The translations under genes and the position numbers were made by a program. From the NCBI GenBank assembly GCA_938045315.1, contig CALINM010000032.1, positions 1 to 24,174 of the forward strand: 24,174 nt of DNA, in the 5' to 3' direction. This DNA is from an uncultured bacterium (GTDB taxonomy: Bacteria; CALINM01). Under the pieces are notes generated by a model. It ran no database searches and had not been told where the DNA came from. It was given only the letters and a program-made list of their open reading frames with translations. Positions within the stretch are counted from its first letter, which is position 1. Each line of letters begins with the position of its first letter. This document shows, piece by piece, positions 1 to 12,036 of the stretch.

Positions 1-123
1 GATAATACTACAATAACTGTAGAGTTGATAACACCTGTTGCATTAGAGAAGGAGCTTCGTTTTGCTATCCGTGAAGGTGGTAGAACAATAGGTGCAGGTG
101 TTGTTACAGAAATTTTAGAATAA
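1..123 (+). CDS. tuf: Elongation factor Tu, C-terminal 40 residues (5' end outside window)
   Basis: The frame is open from base 1 to TAA at 121-123 and reads the end of EF-Tu domain 3, including [19 protein letters not shown] and the near-invariant [13 protein letters not shown] ending. EF-Tu is the GTPase that carries aminoacyl-tRNA to the ribosomal A site; the GTPase domain lies upstream of the window. It sits 25 bases before rpsJ, the usual fusA-tuf-rpsJ junction, so the S10 operon is probably co-transcribed from upstream. No separate S10 leader is visible in the short gap. Confidence 0.97.
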   Translation, partial: DNTTITVELITPVALEKELRFAIREGGRTIGAGVVTEILE

Positions 124-148
124 AACTATAAGGGTAAGGCGGTTTTTT

Positions 149-460
149 ATGAATAGCCAGAAGATTCGTATTAAATTAAAAGCTTTTGATCACAGATTAT
201 TAGATCAGTCTGTGAGTGAAATTGTAGATACTGCTAAAAAAACAGGGGCAAAAGTGGTAGGACCAATACCACTTCCCACAAAAATAAGTAGATTTACAGT
301 TTTACGTTCCCCTCATGTGGATAAAAAGTCGAGGGAGCAGTTTGAGATGAGAGTGCATATGAGACTAATGGATATACTCCATCCAACACAGCAGACAATC
401 GATGCTTTAATGAAATTAGAGTTGTCTGCAGGTGTTGATGTGGAGGTCAAATTAAGCTAA
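149..460 (+). CDS. rpsJ: 30S ribosomal protein S10
   Basis: The 103-residue product matches the usual S10 length. Diagnostic stretches are [14 protein letters not shown] near residues 6-19, GPIPLPTK at 38-45 and the [14 protein letters not shown] loop at 53-66, which is the most conserved part of the family. S10 is a 30S head protein and also the NusE partner of NusB in antitermination. The ATG at 149 follows a GGTAAGG-like purine stretch, and the family N-terminus fits this start. It is the first gene of the S10 block, directly after tuf. Confidence 0.98.
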   Translation: MNSQKIRIKLKAFDHRLLDQSVSEIVDTAKKTGAKVVGPIPLPTKISRFTVLRSPHVDKKSREQFEMRVHMRLMDILHPTQQTIDALMKLELSAGVDVEVKLS

Positions 461-474
461 AAGGATAAGGTGCC

Positions 475-1110
475 ATGAAAGGTATTTTGGGAAAAAAATT
501 AGGCATGACACAATACTTCAATGAGGCTGGCGAAATTGTTCCAGTCACTGTAGTTGAAGTTACCCCTAATTATGTGGTTCAAAAAAAAGTTAAAGAAAAA
601 GAGGGGTACAATGCATTGCAACTTGGTTTCCAAGAGAAAAAAATAACCAGAGTTAATAAGCCAATGCTTGGGCATTATAAAAAAGCTGGAGAAAAAGCGT
701 TTTATTTTCTCAAAGAAGTTAAATTTGATAATGTAGATCAATTTCAGATAGGTCAGCAGATAAATGTTAGTGATGTTTTTCAAGAAGGTGAGTTTATTGA
801 TGTTACGGCTTTTTCAAAGGGTAAAGGATTCCAGGGAGTAATGAAGAGACATAATTTCAAAGGTGGTAGAGCCACTCATGGTTCAATGTTTCACAGAGCT
901 CCTGGTTCTGCAGGGTCAAGCACCTTCCCATCAAGGGTCTGGAAGGGCAAAAGATATCCGGGGCATATGGGTAACGAAAAAGTTACTGTTCAAAATTTAA
1001 AAATAGAAAAGATTTTTGCAGATAGAAATATTGTTTTAATAAAAGGTGCAATCCCGGGTGCTAATAATTCACTTGTGATTATAAAGAATGCTATAAAAAA
1101 GAGTGCATAA
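475..1110 (+). CDS. rplC: 50S ribosomal protein L3
   Basis: The 211-residue protein begins MKGILGKKLGMTQYF, the classic L3 start, and carries KGKGFQGVMKRHNF at 115-128 followed by the GGRATHGS and HRAPGSAGSST segments of the long internal extension. L3 is an early assembly protein whose extension reaches towards the peptidyl transferase centre. It starts 14 bases after rpsJ, with AAGGATAAGG upstream. No anomaly is visible. Confidence 0.98.
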   Translation: MKGILGKKLGMTQYFNEAGEIVPVTVVEVTPNYVVQKKVKEKEGYNALQLGFQEKKITRVNKPMLGHYKKAGEKAFYFLKEVKFDNVDQFQIGQQINVSDVFQEGEFIDVTAFSKGKGFQGVMKRHNFKGGRATHGSMFHRAPGSAGSSTFPSRVWKGKRYPGHMGNEKVTVQNLKIEKIFADRNIVLIKGAIPGANNSLVIIKNAIKKSA

Positions 1111-1128
1111 TTGTTAAGGAGCTATATC

Positions 1129-1752
1129 ATGGCTAAGATGCCTGTTTATGATCAGAATTTTACAAAAGTAGATGAAATTGAAGTAAATGATGCTGTTTTT
1201 TTTGGACCTGTAAAAGATTATTTGATTCATACAGTAGTTAAGATGCAGTTAGCAAATAAAAGACAGGGTACAGCATCTACAAAAACACGTGGAGAAGTTT
1301 CTGGTGGTGGAAAAAAACCATGGAAACAGAAAGGTACTGGTAGAGCAAGAGTTGGTTCAATACGTTCGCCCTTATGGAGAAAGGGAGGTATTATTTTTGG
1401 TCCTAAACCGAGAGATTACTCATACACAGTGCCAAAAAAAGTTAGAAGAGCAGCAATGAGGTCAGCTTTAAGTCAGAAAACTAAGGATAATAAGCTTTTT
1501 ATAATCGATGACATAAAACTCCCTGAAGTTAAAACAAAGCATTTTATATCTATACTTAAAGCATTCAATATTAATAATACACTGGTTGTTATGCCTTCAA
1601 AAAATAGAGATGTGGAATTATCGGCTCGTAACATACCAAATGTTAAGGTTTTATGCATCGACTCACTTAATGTTTATGATGTTATGAAATATGAAAATAT
1701 CATGCTCCATAAGCAGTCATTGGAGAGGATTGAAGGAGTTTATGGACTATGA
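1129..1752 (+). CDS. rplD: 50S ribosomal protein L4
   Basis: The product is a 207-residue L4. The conserved loop [16 protein letters not shown] near residues 60-75, followed by [19 protein letters not shown], reaches into the exit tunnel. The frame is also open from a TTG at 1111, but the AGGAG at 1116-1120 lies inside that extension and at the right distance from ATG 1129, so the ATG is the better start. In enterobacteria L4 autoregulates the S10 operon through a leader RNA; no such leader is visible here. The stop overlaps the rplW start (ATGA). Confidence 0.96.
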   Translation: MAKMPVYDQNFTKVDEIEVNDAVFFGPVKDYLIHTVVKMQLANKRQGTASTKTRGEVSGGGKKPWKQKGTGRARVGSIRSPLWRKGGIIFGPKPRDYSYTVPKKVRRAAMRSALSQKTKDNKLFIIDDIKLPEVKTKHFISILKAFNINNTLVVMPSKNRDVELSARNIPNVKVLCIDSLNVYDVMKYENIMLHKQSLERIEGVYGL

Positions 1753-2033
1753 AAACTTTATATGATGTTATAAAAGGTCCTGTAATAACAGAGAAAGCAA
1801 CAATCCTTAAAGAGGAGAGAAAGGTAGTATTTAAAGTAGCCAAAGGAGCTACAAAAAAAGAGATTAAAGATGCTGTAGAAAAGCTCTTTAAAGTTAAAGT
1901 TGAAAGCGTAAGAACTGCAATATTGCCAGGCAAATGGAAACGAATCGGAAGAAGTGTTGGAAGAACAAATGCATGGAAGAAAGCAATAGTAACTCTTAAA
2001 GAAGGGGAAAAATTAGATTTTATCGAAAGTTGA
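1749..2033 (+). CDS. rplW: 50S ribosomal protein L23
   Basis: The 94-residue L23 begins with [14 protein letters not shown] (residues 4-17), the family signature, and has [15 protein letters not shown] in the middle. L23 sits at the tunnel exit and is the docking site for trigger factor and SRP. Its ATG overlaps the TGA of rplD by four bases, so the two are probably translationally coupled. Confidence 0.97.
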   Translation: MKTLYDVIKGPVITEKATILKEERKVVFKVAKGATKKEIKDAVEKLFKVKVESVRTAILPGKWKRIGRSVGRTNAWKKAIVTLKEGEKLDFIES

Positions 2034-2044
2034 GGGTATAGAAA

Positions 2045-2866
2045 ATGGCAGTAAAAGTTTATAAACCAACATCTCCGGGTAGAAGATTTGTTACTACATC
2101 TACTTTTGAAGAGATTACAAAAAAAGAACCTGAAAAATCTTTACTTGTAAAGATTGAAAAGTCATTTGGAAGAAACCACTTCGGGAGAATAACAGCCTGG
2201 CATAGAGGTGGTGGGCACAAGAGATTATACAGACTGATTGATTTTAAAAGGGATAAATTTGGCGTACCGGGTATAGTAGAAGCGATTGAATATGATCCCA
2301 ATCGTTCTGCAAGGATTGCCCTTATAAAATATAAAGATGGTGAAAGAAGATATATTATCGCACCCTTGGGATTGTCAGTAGGAGATGAGGTAATGTCTGG
2401 ACCTGAAGCTGAGATAAAACCTGGTAATGCACTACCTTTAAAAAACATTCCTGTAGGTACAATGGTATATAATATAGAGTTTAAAATTGGTAAGGGGGGG
2501 CAAATAGCAAGAAGTGCTGGTGCTTTTGCCCAGATAATGGGTAAAGAAGAAGGCTATGCTCTTATCAAAATGCCATCAGGGGAACTTAGAAAGATAAATA
2601 TTAACTGTATGGCAACGGTTGGACAGGTGGGGAATCTGGATCATGAAAATATATCGATTGGTAAAGCGGGTAGGTCTCGCTGGCTTGGGAAAAGACCTCA
2701 TGTGAGAGGTGTTGCTATGAACCCGATAGATCATCCTCTTGGTGGTGGCGAAGGAAAAAGCTCCGGTGGTAGACATCCTTGTTCACCATGGGGTCAATTG
2801 GCCAAGGGTTTAAAAACAAGGCGTAATAAAAGAACTTCAGTATATATTGTAAAAAGAAGAAAATAA
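2045..2866 (+). CDS. rplB: 50S ribosomal protein L2
   Basis: The 273-residue L2 is full length. It shows the N-terminal [12 protein letters not shown], the central [11 protein letters not shown] segment and the C-terminal [16 protein letters not shown] motif, whose histidine lies near the peptidyl transferase centre, followed by a basic tail. L2 is a primary 23S-binding protein required for subunit association. It starts 11 bases after rplW. Confidence 0.98.
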   Translation: MAVKVYKPTSPGRRFVTTSTFEEITKKEPEKSLLVKIEKSFGRNHFGRITAWHRGGGHKRLYRLIDFKRDKFGVPGIVEAIEYDPNRSARIALIKYKDGERRYIIAPLGLSVGDEVMSGPEAEIKPGNALPLKNIPVGTMVYNIEFKIGKGGQIARSAGAFAQIMGKEEGYALIKMPSGELRKININCMATVGQVGNLDHENISIGKAGRSRWLGKRPHVRGVAMNPIDHPLGGGEGKSSGGRHPCSPWGQLAKGLKTRRNKRTSVYIVKRRK

Positions 2867-2879
2867 GTGAGGAACAAAA

Positions 2880-3164
2880 ATGGGAAGATCGAGTAAAAAG
2901 GGGCCTTTTGTTGACGACCATTTAATGAAAAAAGTGAAGAAAGCTATAGAAACGGGTGATAAAAAAGTAATTAAAACCTGGTCGAGAAGATCTACAATAT
3001 TACCGGAGTTTGTAGGATTGACCTTCGCTGTACATAATGGCAGGAAATTTATACCTGTTTTTGTAACCGAAAATATGGTGGGTCATAAATTGGGTGAATT
3101 TGCACCAACAAGAACTTTTCATGGTCATGCGGGTGATAAAAAATCAAAGGTATCTGGAAAGTAG
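2880..3164 (+). CDS. rpsS: 30S ribosomal protein S19
   Basis: The 94-residue S19 begins [12 protein letters not shown] and carries [15 protein letters not shown] and the conserved [13 protein letters not shown] near the C-terminus. S19 is a 30S head protein that pairs with S13 near the A site. It lies 13 bases after rplB in the standard order. Confidence 0.98.
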   Translation: MGRSSKKGPFVDDHLMKKVKKAIETGDKKVIKTWSRRSTILPEFVGLTFAVHNGRKFIPVFVTENMVGHKLGEFAPTRTFHGHAGDKKSKVSGK

Positions 3165-3172
3165 GGGGAAAT

Positions 3173-3505
3173 ATGGAAGTAAAGGCTAAAGCAAAATATA
3201 TAAAGATTTCTCCACGAAAAGCTGGCTTAATTGCGGATTTGATTAGAGGTAAAGATGTAAATCAGGCTCTTGATATTCTGAAATACAATCCGAGAAATGG
3301 TGCAAGACTCTTTTTGAAGGTTTTAAAGTCTGCTATTGCTAATGCAGAGCAAAAAAAGATTATTGATATAGACAGTCTTTATGTTAAAAAAGCTTATGCT
3401 GAGCAGTCATTTTCTTTAAAGAGAGTAATGCCAAAAGCTATGGGCAGGGCTGATATAATTAGAAAAAGATATAGTCATTTAGTAGTAGTACTTGATGAGA
3501 GATAA
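3173..3505 (+). CDS. rplV: 50S ribosomal protein L22
   Basis: The 110-residue L22 has ISPRKAGLIADLIRGKDV at residues 12-29 and ends with the beta-hairpin region KRVMPKAMGRADIIRKR that lines the exit tunnel, the place where macrolide-resistance changes arise in other bacteria. The start follows AGGGGGAAAT and is only 8 bases after rpsS. Confidence 0.97.
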   Translation: MEVKAKAKYIKISPRKAGLIADLIRGKDVNQALDILKYNPRNGARLFLKVLKSAIANAEQKKIIDIDSLYVKKAYAEQSFSLKRVMPKAMGRADIIRKRYSHLVVVLDER

Positions 3506-3517
3506 AGGAGGTATACC

Positions 3518-4165
3518 TTGGGACAGAAAGTAAACCCAATTGGATTAAGAATCGGGATAAATAAAACATGGAATTCCCGGTGGTTTTCAGATAAAGATTA
3601 TGCAAAACTTCTTCATGAAGATTTAAAGATAAGGAGTTTTCTAAAAAAACAGTTTTATCATGCGGGTATTGCTGATGTAGTAATAGAGCGTTCTCCTGAA
3701 AAAGCAAGGGTGATTATTTACACTGCTAAACCAGGTATAATAATCGGTAGAAAAGGTTCTGAGTTAGAGAATCTTAAGAAAATGATACAAAAATTTACAA
3801 AAAGCGAGATTTTTGTTCAAGTTGAAGAAGTTAGGAGGCCGGAACTCAGTGCTGTTCTTGTCGCTGAAAATGTAGCATTACAGCTCGAAAGAAGGGTAGC
3901 GTTTAGAAGAGCTATGAAAAAGGCTGTTACAGCCGCTATGAGGATGGGTGCGAAGGGTATAAAAGTATCATGTGCTGGAAGGTTAGCGGGGGCAGAAATC
4001 GCACGTACAGAATGGTACAGGGAAGGGAGAGTTCCCCTACAAACCTTGAGAGCAGATATTGATTATGGTGTTGCAACAGCTAAAACAAAATATGGTGTTA
4101 TAGGTGTTAAAGTAGCGATTTTTAAAGGTGAAGTTGGTCAATACGCAGATTTCAAAAGGTTATAA
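3518..4165 (+). CDS. rpsC: 30S ribosomal protein S3
   Basis: The 215-residue S3 starts [13 protein letters not shown] after a TTG start codon, which is well supported by AAAGGAGG eight bases upstream. A KH domain follows, with the GIIIGRKG loop near residues 74-81, then the C-terminal domain with [21 protein letters not shown]3 lies at the mRNA entry tunnel and contributes to helicase activity. Confidence 0.98.
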   Translation: MGQKVNPIGLRIGINKTWNSRWFSDKDYAKLLHEDLKIRSFLKKQFYHAGIADVVIERSPEKARVIIYTAKPGIIIGRKGSELENLKKMIQKFTKSEIFVQVEEVRRPELSAVLVAENVALQLERRVAFRRAMKKAVTAAMRMGAKGIKVSCAGRLAGAEIARTEWYREGRVPLQTLRADIDYGVATAKTKYGVIGVKVAIFKGEVGQYADFKRL

Positions 4166-4182
4166 TAAAAAGGAGTTTATAT

Positions 4183-4596
4183 ATGTTGACGCCAAAAAAG
4201 GTTAAATACAGAAAACAGCAGAAGGGAAGGCTAAGAGGTGTTGCCACCAGGGGTACGGAAGTTGCTTTTGGACACTATGGTTTGCAAGCACTGGAAGCCG
4301 GTTTTTTAACTACCAGACAGATTGAAGCAGCACGTATAGCCATATCAAGAAGAATGAAAAAGGGTGGCAAACTCTGGATCAGGATTTTTCCTGATAAACC
4401 TATAACTGCTAAACCAGCGGAAACACGTATGGGTAAAGGTAAAGGAGCGCCAGTAGACTGGGTTTGCCCTGTTAAGCCTGGAAGGATTCTATATGAAGTT
4501 GAAGGTATATCAATGGAAGAAGCAAAAGAAGCCTTTCGACTTGCTGCTAATAAATTACCAATAAAAGCAAGATTTGTTGCAAGAGAGGAAGAATAG
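4183..4596 (+). CDS. rplP: 50S ribosomal protein L16
   Basis: The 137-residue L16 begins [16 protein letters not shown] and contains the conserved [17 protein letters not shown] near residues 84-100. L16 organises the A-site side of the 50S subunit and is one of the last proteins to be added. It has AAAGGAG upstream of the ATG. Confidence 0.98.
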   Translation: MLTPKKVKYRKQQKGRLRGVATRGTEVAFGHYGLQALEAGFLTTRQIEAARIAISRRMKKGGKLWIRIFPDKPITAKPAETRMGKGKGAPVDWVCPVKPGRILYEVEGISMEEAKEAFRLAANKLPIKARFVAREEE

Positions 4597-4598
4597 TT

Positions 4599-4793
4599 AT
4601 GAAGATGTCAGAAATTAGGGACCTGGGGATAAAGGAATTAAACGAAAAAGTTAAAGAATTGAGGGAAGAAATTTTCAGGTTAAGGTGGCAGAAAAGTCTT
4701 AATCAGCTTGAAAATACTGCAAAGATTAAAAGTTTAAGAAAAGACCTGGCAAGGGTTTTAACTGCTATTAAAGAGAAAAATTTAAATAAATGA
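4599..4793 (+). CDS. rpmC: 50S ribosomal protein L29
   Basis: The 64-residue, mostly helical product contains [19 protein letters not shown] and the basic [13 protein letters not shown] segment typical of L29. It sits next to L23 at the tunnel exit. Two in-frame ATG codons, at 4599 and 4605, are both possible; AGAGGAAG at 4583-4590 serves either. It starts two bases after the rplP stop. Confidence 0.95.
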   Translation: MKMSEIRDLGIKELNEKVKELREEIFRLRWQKSLNQLENTAKIKSLRKDLARVLTAIKEKNLNK

Positions 4794-4804
4794 GGAAGGA
4801 ATAC

Positions 4805-5074
4805 ATGGAGCATAAAAAAAGGTCAAAAACTTTTATAGGTACTGTAGTAAGTAATAAGATGGATAAAACTGTTGTAGTTGCTGTAGAGCGTATATTCATG
4901 CATCCCATTTATAAGAAGATAGTACGGGAAAAGAAAAAATATAAAGCTCACGATGAAAAAAATGAATGTAAGATTGGTGATAAAGTAATGATTATTGAAA
5001 CAAGACCGCTTAGCAAAGAAAAAAGATGGGCTGTAAAACAGATAGTAGAAAAAGTTCAGACTTTGGAAGGTTAA
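4805..5074 (+). CDS. rpsQ: 30S ribosomal protein S17
   Basis: This is an 89-residue OB-fold S17, with [20 protein letters not shown] near the start and [18 protein letters not shown] near the end. The frame opens earlier at an ATG at 4790, inside the end of rpmC, but the GAGGAAGG at 4793-4800 lies just before ATG 4805, and family members begin close to this point. It closes the S10 block. Confidence 0.95.
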   Translation: MEHKKRSKTFIGTVVSNKMDKTVVVAVERIFMHPIYKKIVREKKKYKAHDEKNECKIGDKVMIIETRPLSKEKRWAVKQIVEKVQTLEG

Positions 5075-5089
5075 ATAAGGAGCTAAATT

Positions 5090-5458
5090 ATGATTCAGAT
5101 GCAAACAAAGCTTGAAGTTGCAGATAATTCTGGTGCAAAAAAGGTGATGTGTATTAAGGTTGTAGGTAGTACGAAGAGAAGATATGCAACTGTTGGTGAT
5201 TTGATTATGATTTCTGTAAAAGAAGCTATCCCTGAAGGTAAAGTTAAGAAAGGTGATGTTCTTAAAGCTGTGGTTGTAAGAACTAAAAAAGCTGTTAGAA
5301 GACCTGATGGTTCATATATTCGCTTTGACGATAATGCAGCGGTTTTATTAAATAATCAGTTAGAGCCTATAGGGACACGTATTTTTGGGCCAGTGGCTCG
5401 TGAGCTTAGAGCTAAAAAGTTTATGAAGATAATCTCATTAGCGCCAGAAGTTTTATAG
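5090..5458 (+). CDS. rplN: 50S ribosomal protein L14
   Basis: The 122-residue product matches L14 in length and sequence: [20 protein letters not shown] at the start, [20 protein letters not shown] in the middle and [19 protein letters not shown] near the end. L14 forms an inter-subunit bridge and is the docking site of RsfS. AAGGAGC precedes the ATG. It is the first gene of the spc block and follows rpsQ by only 15 bases, so no promoter gap is evident. Confidence 0.98.
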   Translation: MIQMQTKLEVADNSGAKKVMCIKVVGSTKRRYATVGDLIMISVKEAIPEGKVKKGDVLKAVVVRTKKAVRRPDGSYIRFDDNAAVLLNNQLEPIGTRIFGPVARELRAKKFMKIISLAPEVL

Positions 5459-5468
5459 GAGTTTAAAT

Positions 5469-5786
5469 ATGGTTAAAACTTATTTAAAGAAAGATGATGT
5501 GGTTGAAGTTCAATCAGGTAAAGATAAAGGAAAGACAGGGAAGATTTTAAAAGTTTTACGTGAGGAAGGTAAAGTACTTGTGGAAAAAATAAATTTAGTA
5601 AAAAGGCATATGAGACCCAATCAATCTAATCCTCAGGGAGGGATTATTGAAAAGGAAAAGCCACTACCTGTATCAAAAGTGCTCCTTTATTGTAAGAAAT
5701 GTACTCGAGGGGTTAGGATAGGCAGAAAAATATTGGATGATGGTAGCAAAGTTAGATATTGCAAAAAATGTGGAGAAATTATTTAA
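5469..5786 (+). CDS. rplX: 50S ribosomal protein L24, zinc-ribbon form
   Basis: The 105-residue L24 has the KOW motif [20 protein letters not shown] at residues 11-30, followed by [13 protein letters not shown]. The C-terminal part carries two CxxC pairs (CKKC near 76-79 and CKKC near 99-102), so it probably binds zinc, unlike the E. coli protein. L24 is an assembly initiator of the 50S subunit. It starts 10 bases after rplN. Confidence 0.97.
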   Translation: MVKTYLKKDDVVEVQSGKDKGKTGKILKVLREEGKVLVEKINLVKRHMRPNQSNPQGGIIEKEKPLPVSKVLLYCKKCTRGVRIGRKILDDGSKVRYCKKCGEII

Positions 5787-5798
5787 GAGGTAAATGAT

Positions 5799-6338
5799 AT
5801 GGCAAGACTGAAAGAATTATACGAGAAAGAAATAAAAGCTAAGCTTATGAAAGAGCAGGGATATAAGAATATCTGTCAGGTTCCGAAATTAGAAAAAATT
5901 GTTATAAATATGGGGCTGGGAGAGGCAACTGCAAATATAAAGCTAATTGATAGGGCAGTTGAAGAAATTAGCCTTATTACTGGACAAAAGCCAGTTGTCA
6001 CAAAGGCAAAGAAGGCGATATCAAATTTTAAACTCAGAAAAGGCATGCCAATTGGGGTTATGGTTACTTTAAGAAGGGATAAAATGTACGAATTTCTGGA
6101 GAGGTTCTTAACGGTTGCACTTCCAAGAGTGCGTGATTTTAAAGGTATTTCTAGTAAATCCTTCGACGGAAGAGGTAATTATACTATCGGTGTAAAAGAG
6201 CAGTTAATTTTTCCAGAAATTGATTACGATAAAGTAGAAAAAATCAAGGGTATGAATATTACCTTTGTTACAACTGCAAAAAATGATGAGGAAGCAAAGG
6301 CGTTACTAACAGCCTTTGGTTTTCCCTTTAGAGATTAA
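5799..6338 (+). CDS. rplE: 50S ribosomal protein L5
   Basis: The 179-residue L5 has [10 protein letters not shown] near residue 35, the [20 protein letters not shown] segment and the C-terminal [21 protein letters not shown]5 binds 5S rRNA in the central protuberance. It starts 12 bases after rplX and is intact. Confidence 0.98.
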   Translation: MARLKELYEKEIKAKLMKEQGYKNICQVPKLEKIVINMGLGEATANIKLIDRAVEEISLITGQKPVVTKAKKAISNFKLRKGMPIGVMVTLRRDKMYEFLERFLTVALPRVRDFKGISSKSFDGRGNYTIGVKEQLIFPEIDYDKVEKIKGMNITFVTTAKNDEEAKALLTAFGFPFRD

Positions 6339-6350
6339 GGAGGATAATAC

Positions 6351-6536
6351 GTGGCTAAAGTATGCATGATGGTAAAAGCTTCAAGAAAGCCAAAATTTAA
6401 GGTGAGGCAATATAACCGTTGTCCACTGTGTGGTCGTCCGAGAGCTTTTTTGCGCAAATTCAATATGTGTCGTATATGTTTTAGAAATTTAGCCTCACGT
6501 GGTGAAATACCAGGTGTAACTAAGGCAAGTTGGTAG
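6351..6536 (+). CDS. rpsZ: 30S ribosomal protein S14, short zinc-binding type Z
   Basis: At 61 residues this is the short C+ form of S14. It has a four-cysteine site, CPLC at residues 25-28 and CRIC at 40-43, and the usual ending [12 protein letters not shown]. The start is GTG at 6351, supported by AGGAGG with a short spacer. Long, zinc-free S14 (about 100 residues) occurs in many proteobacteria, so this form argues against an enterobacterial-type host. Confidence 0.97.
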   Translation: MAKVCMMVKASRKPKFKVRQYNRCPLCGRPRAFLRKFNMCRICFRNLASRGEIPGVTKASW

Positions 6537-6545
6537 GAGTGGCTT

Positions 6546-6935
6546 ATGGATACAATAGCAAATATGTTAACTATAATTAGAAATGGCTGTATGGCAAAAA
6601 AATCGGAAGTTATAGTTCAGTACTCGAAAATTAATGAAAAGATAATTGAAATACTAAAAAAAGAAGGGTTTATCCCCGGCTACGAAAAAGAAATGAAAAA
6701 TAATCATCCAGTAATAAAAGTAAAACTTGGATATGATGAAAAAAGAAGACCAATTATAAACTCATTGATAAGGGTTAGCAAACCAGGGCGACGTGTATAT
6801 GTTAAACATGCTGCTATTCAGCCAGTTAAAAGAGGGCTTGGTGTAGCAATACTCAGTACATCTAAAGGTGTTATGACAGATAAAGAAGCAATTAAAAATA
6901 ATATTGGCGGAGAGTTACTCTGCAAAATCTGGTAA
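6546..6935 (+). CDS. rpsH: 30S ribosomal protein S8
   Basis: The 129-residue S8 starts at MDTIANMLTIIRNG, slightly shorter at the N-terminus than many homologues, and has SKPGRRVY in the middle and GLGVAILSTSKGVMTD in the catalytic-looking but structural C-terminal part. S8 binds 16S rRNA directly and, in E. coli, represses the spc operon at the L5 site. I could not demonstrate such an operator here. Confidence 0.97.
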   Translation: MDTIANMLTIIRNGCMAKKSEVIVQYSKINEKIIEILKKEGFIPGYEKEMKNNHPVIKVKLGYDEKRRPIINSLIRVSKPGRRVYVKHAAIQPVKRGLGVAILSTSKGVMTDKEAIKNNIGGELLCKIW

Positions 6936-6947
6936 GGAGTTTTTATA

Positions 6948-7490
6948 ATGTCAAAAATAGGCAGAAAACCAATAGAATTACCAAAAGGTGTTACAGTTAC
7001 GGTGAGTGAAAATAAAGTAAAAGTGCAAGGACCAAAGGGGTCTCTTGAACATGATTTAATGCCGGGAATTAAGATTAGAATTAGTGAAAATCAAGTTTTT
7101 GTGGAAAGGGAAAATGATAAAAATCAGACGAAGGCTTTTCATGGACTGATGAGGGCTAAGATTAATAATATGGTTATAGGTGTATCTCAGGGGTTTACAA
7201 AAGAACTTGAATTATTTGGAGTAGGTTACAGGGCAGATTTACAGGGAAATGTTTTAAATTTCACACTTGGATATTCCCATCCGGTTAAATTTGAATTACC
7301 GAAAGGTGTTAGTTGTTCTGTTGAGAAACAAACGAAGATAATACTAAGTTCCATTGATAAGGAAGTTTTGGGACAAACAGCAGCAAACATTATTTCATTG
7401 AGATTACCCGATGCTTATAAAGGTAAAGGTGTAAGAATAGCTGGTACAGTACTAAAACTTAAACCAGGCAAAGCTGCGGCTAAGAAATAA
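6948..7490 (+). CDS. rplF: 50S ribosomal protein L6
   Basis: The 180-residue L6 contains [16 protein letters not shown] at the N-terminus, two repeated domains and the C-terminal [15 protein letters not shown] near residues 152-166. L6 lies near the sarcin-ricin loop, where the elongation factors bind. AAGGAG precedes the ATG. Confidence 0.98.
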   Translation: MSKIGRKPIELPKGVTVTVSENKVKVQGPKGSLEHDLMPGIKIRISENQVFVERENDKNQTKAFHGLMRAKINNMVIGVSQGFTKELELFGVGYRADLQGNVLNFTLGYSHPVKFELPKGVSCSVEKQTKIILSSIDKEVLGQTAANIISLRLPDAYKGKGVRIAGTVLKLKPGKAAAKK

Positions 7491-7507
7491 ATAATAGAGG
7501 GATGGTT

Positions 7508-7873
7508 ATGAAGTCTAAGAAAAAACTGGAACCAAGAATCAAAAGAAAAATAAGAATAAGGGAAAAGATATCCGGGACAAAAGATAGACCTCGTATGTGT
7601 GTTTACAGAAGTTTAAAGCATCTATACGTTCAGATAATAGATGATGAAGAAGGAAGAACGCTTGTATCAGCATCCACTTTAGGTAATGATTTTGATGCAA
7701 ATCTTAAAAATAAGAAAAATCTTGAGGCAGCAAAAGCGTTGGGTAAATTAATAGCTGAAAAAGCTAAATCCCTGGGAATTACCAAAGTAGTTTTTGATAG
7801 AAATGGTTACAAATACCATGGCAGGGTAAAAAGTATAGCTGATGCCGCAAGAGAAGCTGGTTTAATCTTTTAA
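7508..7873 (+). CDS. rplR: 50S ribosomal protein L18
   Basis: The 121-residue L18 has a very basic N-terminus, then [20 protein letters not shown] and the C-terminal [20 protein letters not shown]. It binds 5S rRNA together with L5. An upstream in-frame ATG at 7502 lies one base after the AGAGGG element at 7496-7501, so ATG 7508, with normal spacing, is preferred. Confidence 0.95.
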   Translation: MKSKKKLEPRIKRKIRIREKISGTKDRPRMCVYRSLKHLYVQIIDDEEGRTLVSASTLGNDFDANLKNKKNLEAAKALGKLIAEKAKSLGITKVVFDRNGYKYHGRVKSIADAAREAGLIF

Positions 7874-7886
7874 AAGGGGGTATGCC

Positions 7887-8405
7887 TTGGAAGATTTTGA
7901 AGTAAGAGAAACACAAGATCAATTAGTTGACAGATTAATAAGTATTAATAGGGTAGCTAAAGTTGTTAAAGGGGGTAGACGTTTTAGATTCAGTGCCCTT
8001 GTAGTGGTTGGTGATGGTAATGGTTCTGTTGGTTATGGGCTGGGAAAAGCCAGGGAAGTACCTGAAGCAATCAGAAAGGCAGTAGATAAGGCAAAAAGAG
8101 GGGTAGTAAAAGTTCCTATAATGCAGGGCACAATACCCCATGAGGTAATAGGAGAACACGGGGCTACAAAAGTTTTACTTCTCCCAGCATCGCCGGGTAC
8201 AGGTGTTATTGCTGGTTCAACGGTAAGAGCAGTGGTTGAATCAGTAGGTATACATAACGTGTTAACTAAAATAATTGGTTCATCAAATCCACATAATGTT
8301 GTAAAAGCAACAATAAAAGCACTGATGAGTCTCAGTGATCCTCAGGAAGTTTCAAGAAGAAGGGGCAGAGAGATTACCGATTATGAACTTTATAAGTCTG
8401 CTTAA
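7887..8405 (+). CDS. rpsE: 30S ribosomal protein S5
   Basis: The 172-residue S5 shows the double-stranded RNA-binding part with [19 protein letters not shown] near residues 27-45, [14 protein letters not shown], and the C-terminal [16 protein letters not shown]5 helps fidelity and lies at the mRNA entrance. The start is TTG at 7887 after AAAAGGGGG. Confidence 0.97.
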   Translation: MEDFEVRETQDQLVDRLISINRVAKVVKGGRRFRFSALVVVGDGNGSVGYGLGKAREVPEAIRKAVDKAKRGVVKVPIMQGTIPHEVIGEHGATKVLLLPASPGTGVIAGSTVRAVVESVGIHNVLTKIIGSSNPHNVVKATIKALMSLSDPQEVSRRRGREITDYELYKSA

Positions 8406-8429
8406 ATCATTTAAGTTAGGGGACTGAAA

Positions 8430-8612
8430 ATGGAGAAAAAGTTAAAAGTAACGTTAAAAAGAAGTCTCATTGGTTGTAATGAAAAACAAAGAAATATAGC
8501 GAAGGGAATAGGATTAAAAAAAACAAGTTCTTCCGTAGTAGTGCCGGATACGCCAGCTTTTAGGGGTATGATTGAGAAAATAAAGCATTTATTAGTTGTC
8601 TCTGAATTATAG
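8430..8612 (+). CDS. rpmD: 50S ribosomal protein L30
   Basis: The 60-residue product has the L30 pattern: [17 protein letters not shown], then [20 protein letters not shown] and a short C-terminal strand. It is preceded by TTAGGGGAC and lies between rpsE and rplO, the expected place. Confidence 0.96.
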   Translation: MEKKLKVTLKRSLIGCNEKQRNIAKGIGLKKTSSSVVVPDTPAFRGMIEKIKHLLVVSEL

Positions 8613-8620
8613 GAGGAAAA

Positions 8621-9063
8621 ATGAAGTTAAATGAACTTAAACCAAAGCCAGGTGCCGTTAAGAAAAATAAAAGGGTTGGCAGGGGACCAGGTTCTGGTCA
8701 TGGTAAAACTTCTTGTCGTGGTGGCAAGGGTCAAACAGCAAGAACGGGCGCATCTATACCACCTTATTTTGAAGGCGGACAGATGCCACTTGTGAGAAGG
8801 ATTCCAAAGAGAGGTTTCAGGAATGCTCCTTTCAAAAAGGAGTATGCGATAATAAATCTTGACCAATTAAATAAATTTGAACCACAAACGGAGATAACTC
8901 CTGATTTCTTGCTAAAAAATAAAATTGTCAAAGATTTAAAAGATGGTTTGAAGGTTTTAGCTGATGGGGAATTAAGGGTTCCACTTATAGTAAAAGCTCA
9001 TAAATTTAGTAAAACGGCGATGGAAAAAATTGAAAAAGCAGGTGGTAGAGCGGAGGTAATTGC

Positions 9064-9067
<4 letters not shown>
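8621..9067 (+). CDS. rplO: 50S ribosomal protein L15
   Basis: The 148-residue L15 has the conserved glycine-rich basic region [19 protein letters not shown] near residues 21-39 and [17 protein letters not shown] at 50-66. L15 is a late 50S assembly protein. An AGGAGG element lies directly before the ATG. Its TGA overlaps the TTG start of secY. Confidence 0.97.
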
Positions 9068-11048
<1,981 letters not shown>

Positions 11049-11813
11049 TTGGTAATATTAAAAACAGAAGAGGAAATAAAAAAATTAAGAGAAATAGGAT
11101 TGATAGCTGCTAACATTTTAAAAGAAGCAGTAGATTTAATAAAAGTTGGGGTTAGAGCAAAAGATATTGATAATATGTTAGGTGTGTTAGCAGATAAAAA
11201 CAAAGTAAAGAATGCTTTTAAAGGATATAAAGGTTATCCAGCAAATGTATGTATTTCGGTGAATGATGAAGTTGTACATGGGATTCCCACAGAGGACAAA
11301 ATATTTAAGAAAGGTGATATCGTTAGCTTGGATTATGGTGTAGAAAAAGATGGTTATTATACTGATTTAGCAGTTACAGTGATTGTTGATGATGGCAGTG
11401 ATGAAGATAAGAAATTAGTATGTGTTACCAGAGAAGCTTTATACAAGGGGATAGAAAAGGCAGTGGTTGGAAATCGTTTATTTGATATTTCATATGCTAT
11501 ACAAAGACATGTGGAATCAAATGGTTTTTCTGTAGTAAGAGCCTTTGTAGGGCATGGTATAGGTAGAAATTTACATGAAGAACCACAGCTTCCAAATTTT
11601 GGAAGTCCTGGATGTGGGATTAAATTAAAAGAGGGTATGGTATTGGCGATAGAACCTATGGTCAATGCGGGTAGTTATGATATAATAATTAAAAATGATG
11701 GCTGGACAGCGGTAACGGCTGATGGTAAAAAATCAGCTCATTTTGAGCATTGTGTTGCAATTACAAAAAAAGGACCGATTATTTTGACAGCTCTGGAGGG
11801 GTTTAATGCCTAA
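11049..11813 (+). CDS. map: Type I methionine aminopeptidase
   Basis: The 254-residue enzyme removes the initiator methionine from new proteins. The five metal ligands of the pita-bread fold are present: Asp95 (SLDYGV), Asp106 (YYTDLAVT), His169 (GHGIGR), Glu202 (IEPMV) and Glu233 (FEHCVA), along with the substrate-pocket His77 (VHGIP). The start is TTG at 11049, immediately after the adk stop, giving the family N-terminus MVILKT. The stop overlaps infA by 8 bases. Confidence 0.97.
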   Translation: MVILKTEEEIKKLREIGLIAANILKEAVDLIKVGVRAKDIDNMLGVLADKNKVKNAFKGYKGYPANVCISVNDEVVHGIPTEDKIFKKGDIVSLDYGVEKDGYYTDLAVTVIVDDGSDEDKKLVCVTREALYKGIEKAVVGNRLFDISYAIQRHVESNGFSVVRAFVGHGIGRNLHEEPQLPNFGSPGCGIKLKEGMVLAIEPMVNAGSYDIIIKNDGWTAVTADGKKSAHFEHCVAITKKGPIILTALEGFNA

Positions 11814-12024
11814 AGAAGATGCAATTGAGGTAGAAGGAGTTGTTGTAGAAACCCTCCCTAATGCAATGTTTAGAGTTAAGCTGGATAATGGGCATCTTAT
11901 ATTAGCTCACGTTTCTGGTAAGATGAGAATGCATTTTATAAGGATTCTTCCAGGCGATAGAGTAATGGTTGAATTATCTCCCTACGATTTAACGAGGGGT
12001 AGGATTATATATAGAGCAAAATAA
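11806..12024 (+). CDS. infA: Translation initiation factor IF-1
   Basis: The 72-residue S1-like OB-fold protein has the IF-1 marks [39 protein letters not shown] and the ending [13 protein letters not shown]-1 occupies the A site during initiation. The ATG at 11806 overlaps the end of map and lies behind GGAGGGG. In this order (map-infA-rpmJ) it links the spc and alpha blocks. Confidence 0.98.
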   Translation: MPKEDAIEVEGVVVETLPNAMFRVKLDNGHLILAHVSGKMRMHFIRILPGDRVMVELSPYDLTRGRIIYRAK

Positions 12025-12036
12025 AGGAGTAATAAA

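Noticed and set aside
124-148. L4-responsive S10 leader
   Set aside because: The tuf-rpsJ gap is only 25 bases, too short for such a leader.
499-783. Minus-strand ORF opposite rplC
   Set aside because: Hydrophobic, phenylalanine- and asparagine-rich shadow of rplC, typical of antisense reading of AT-rich genes.
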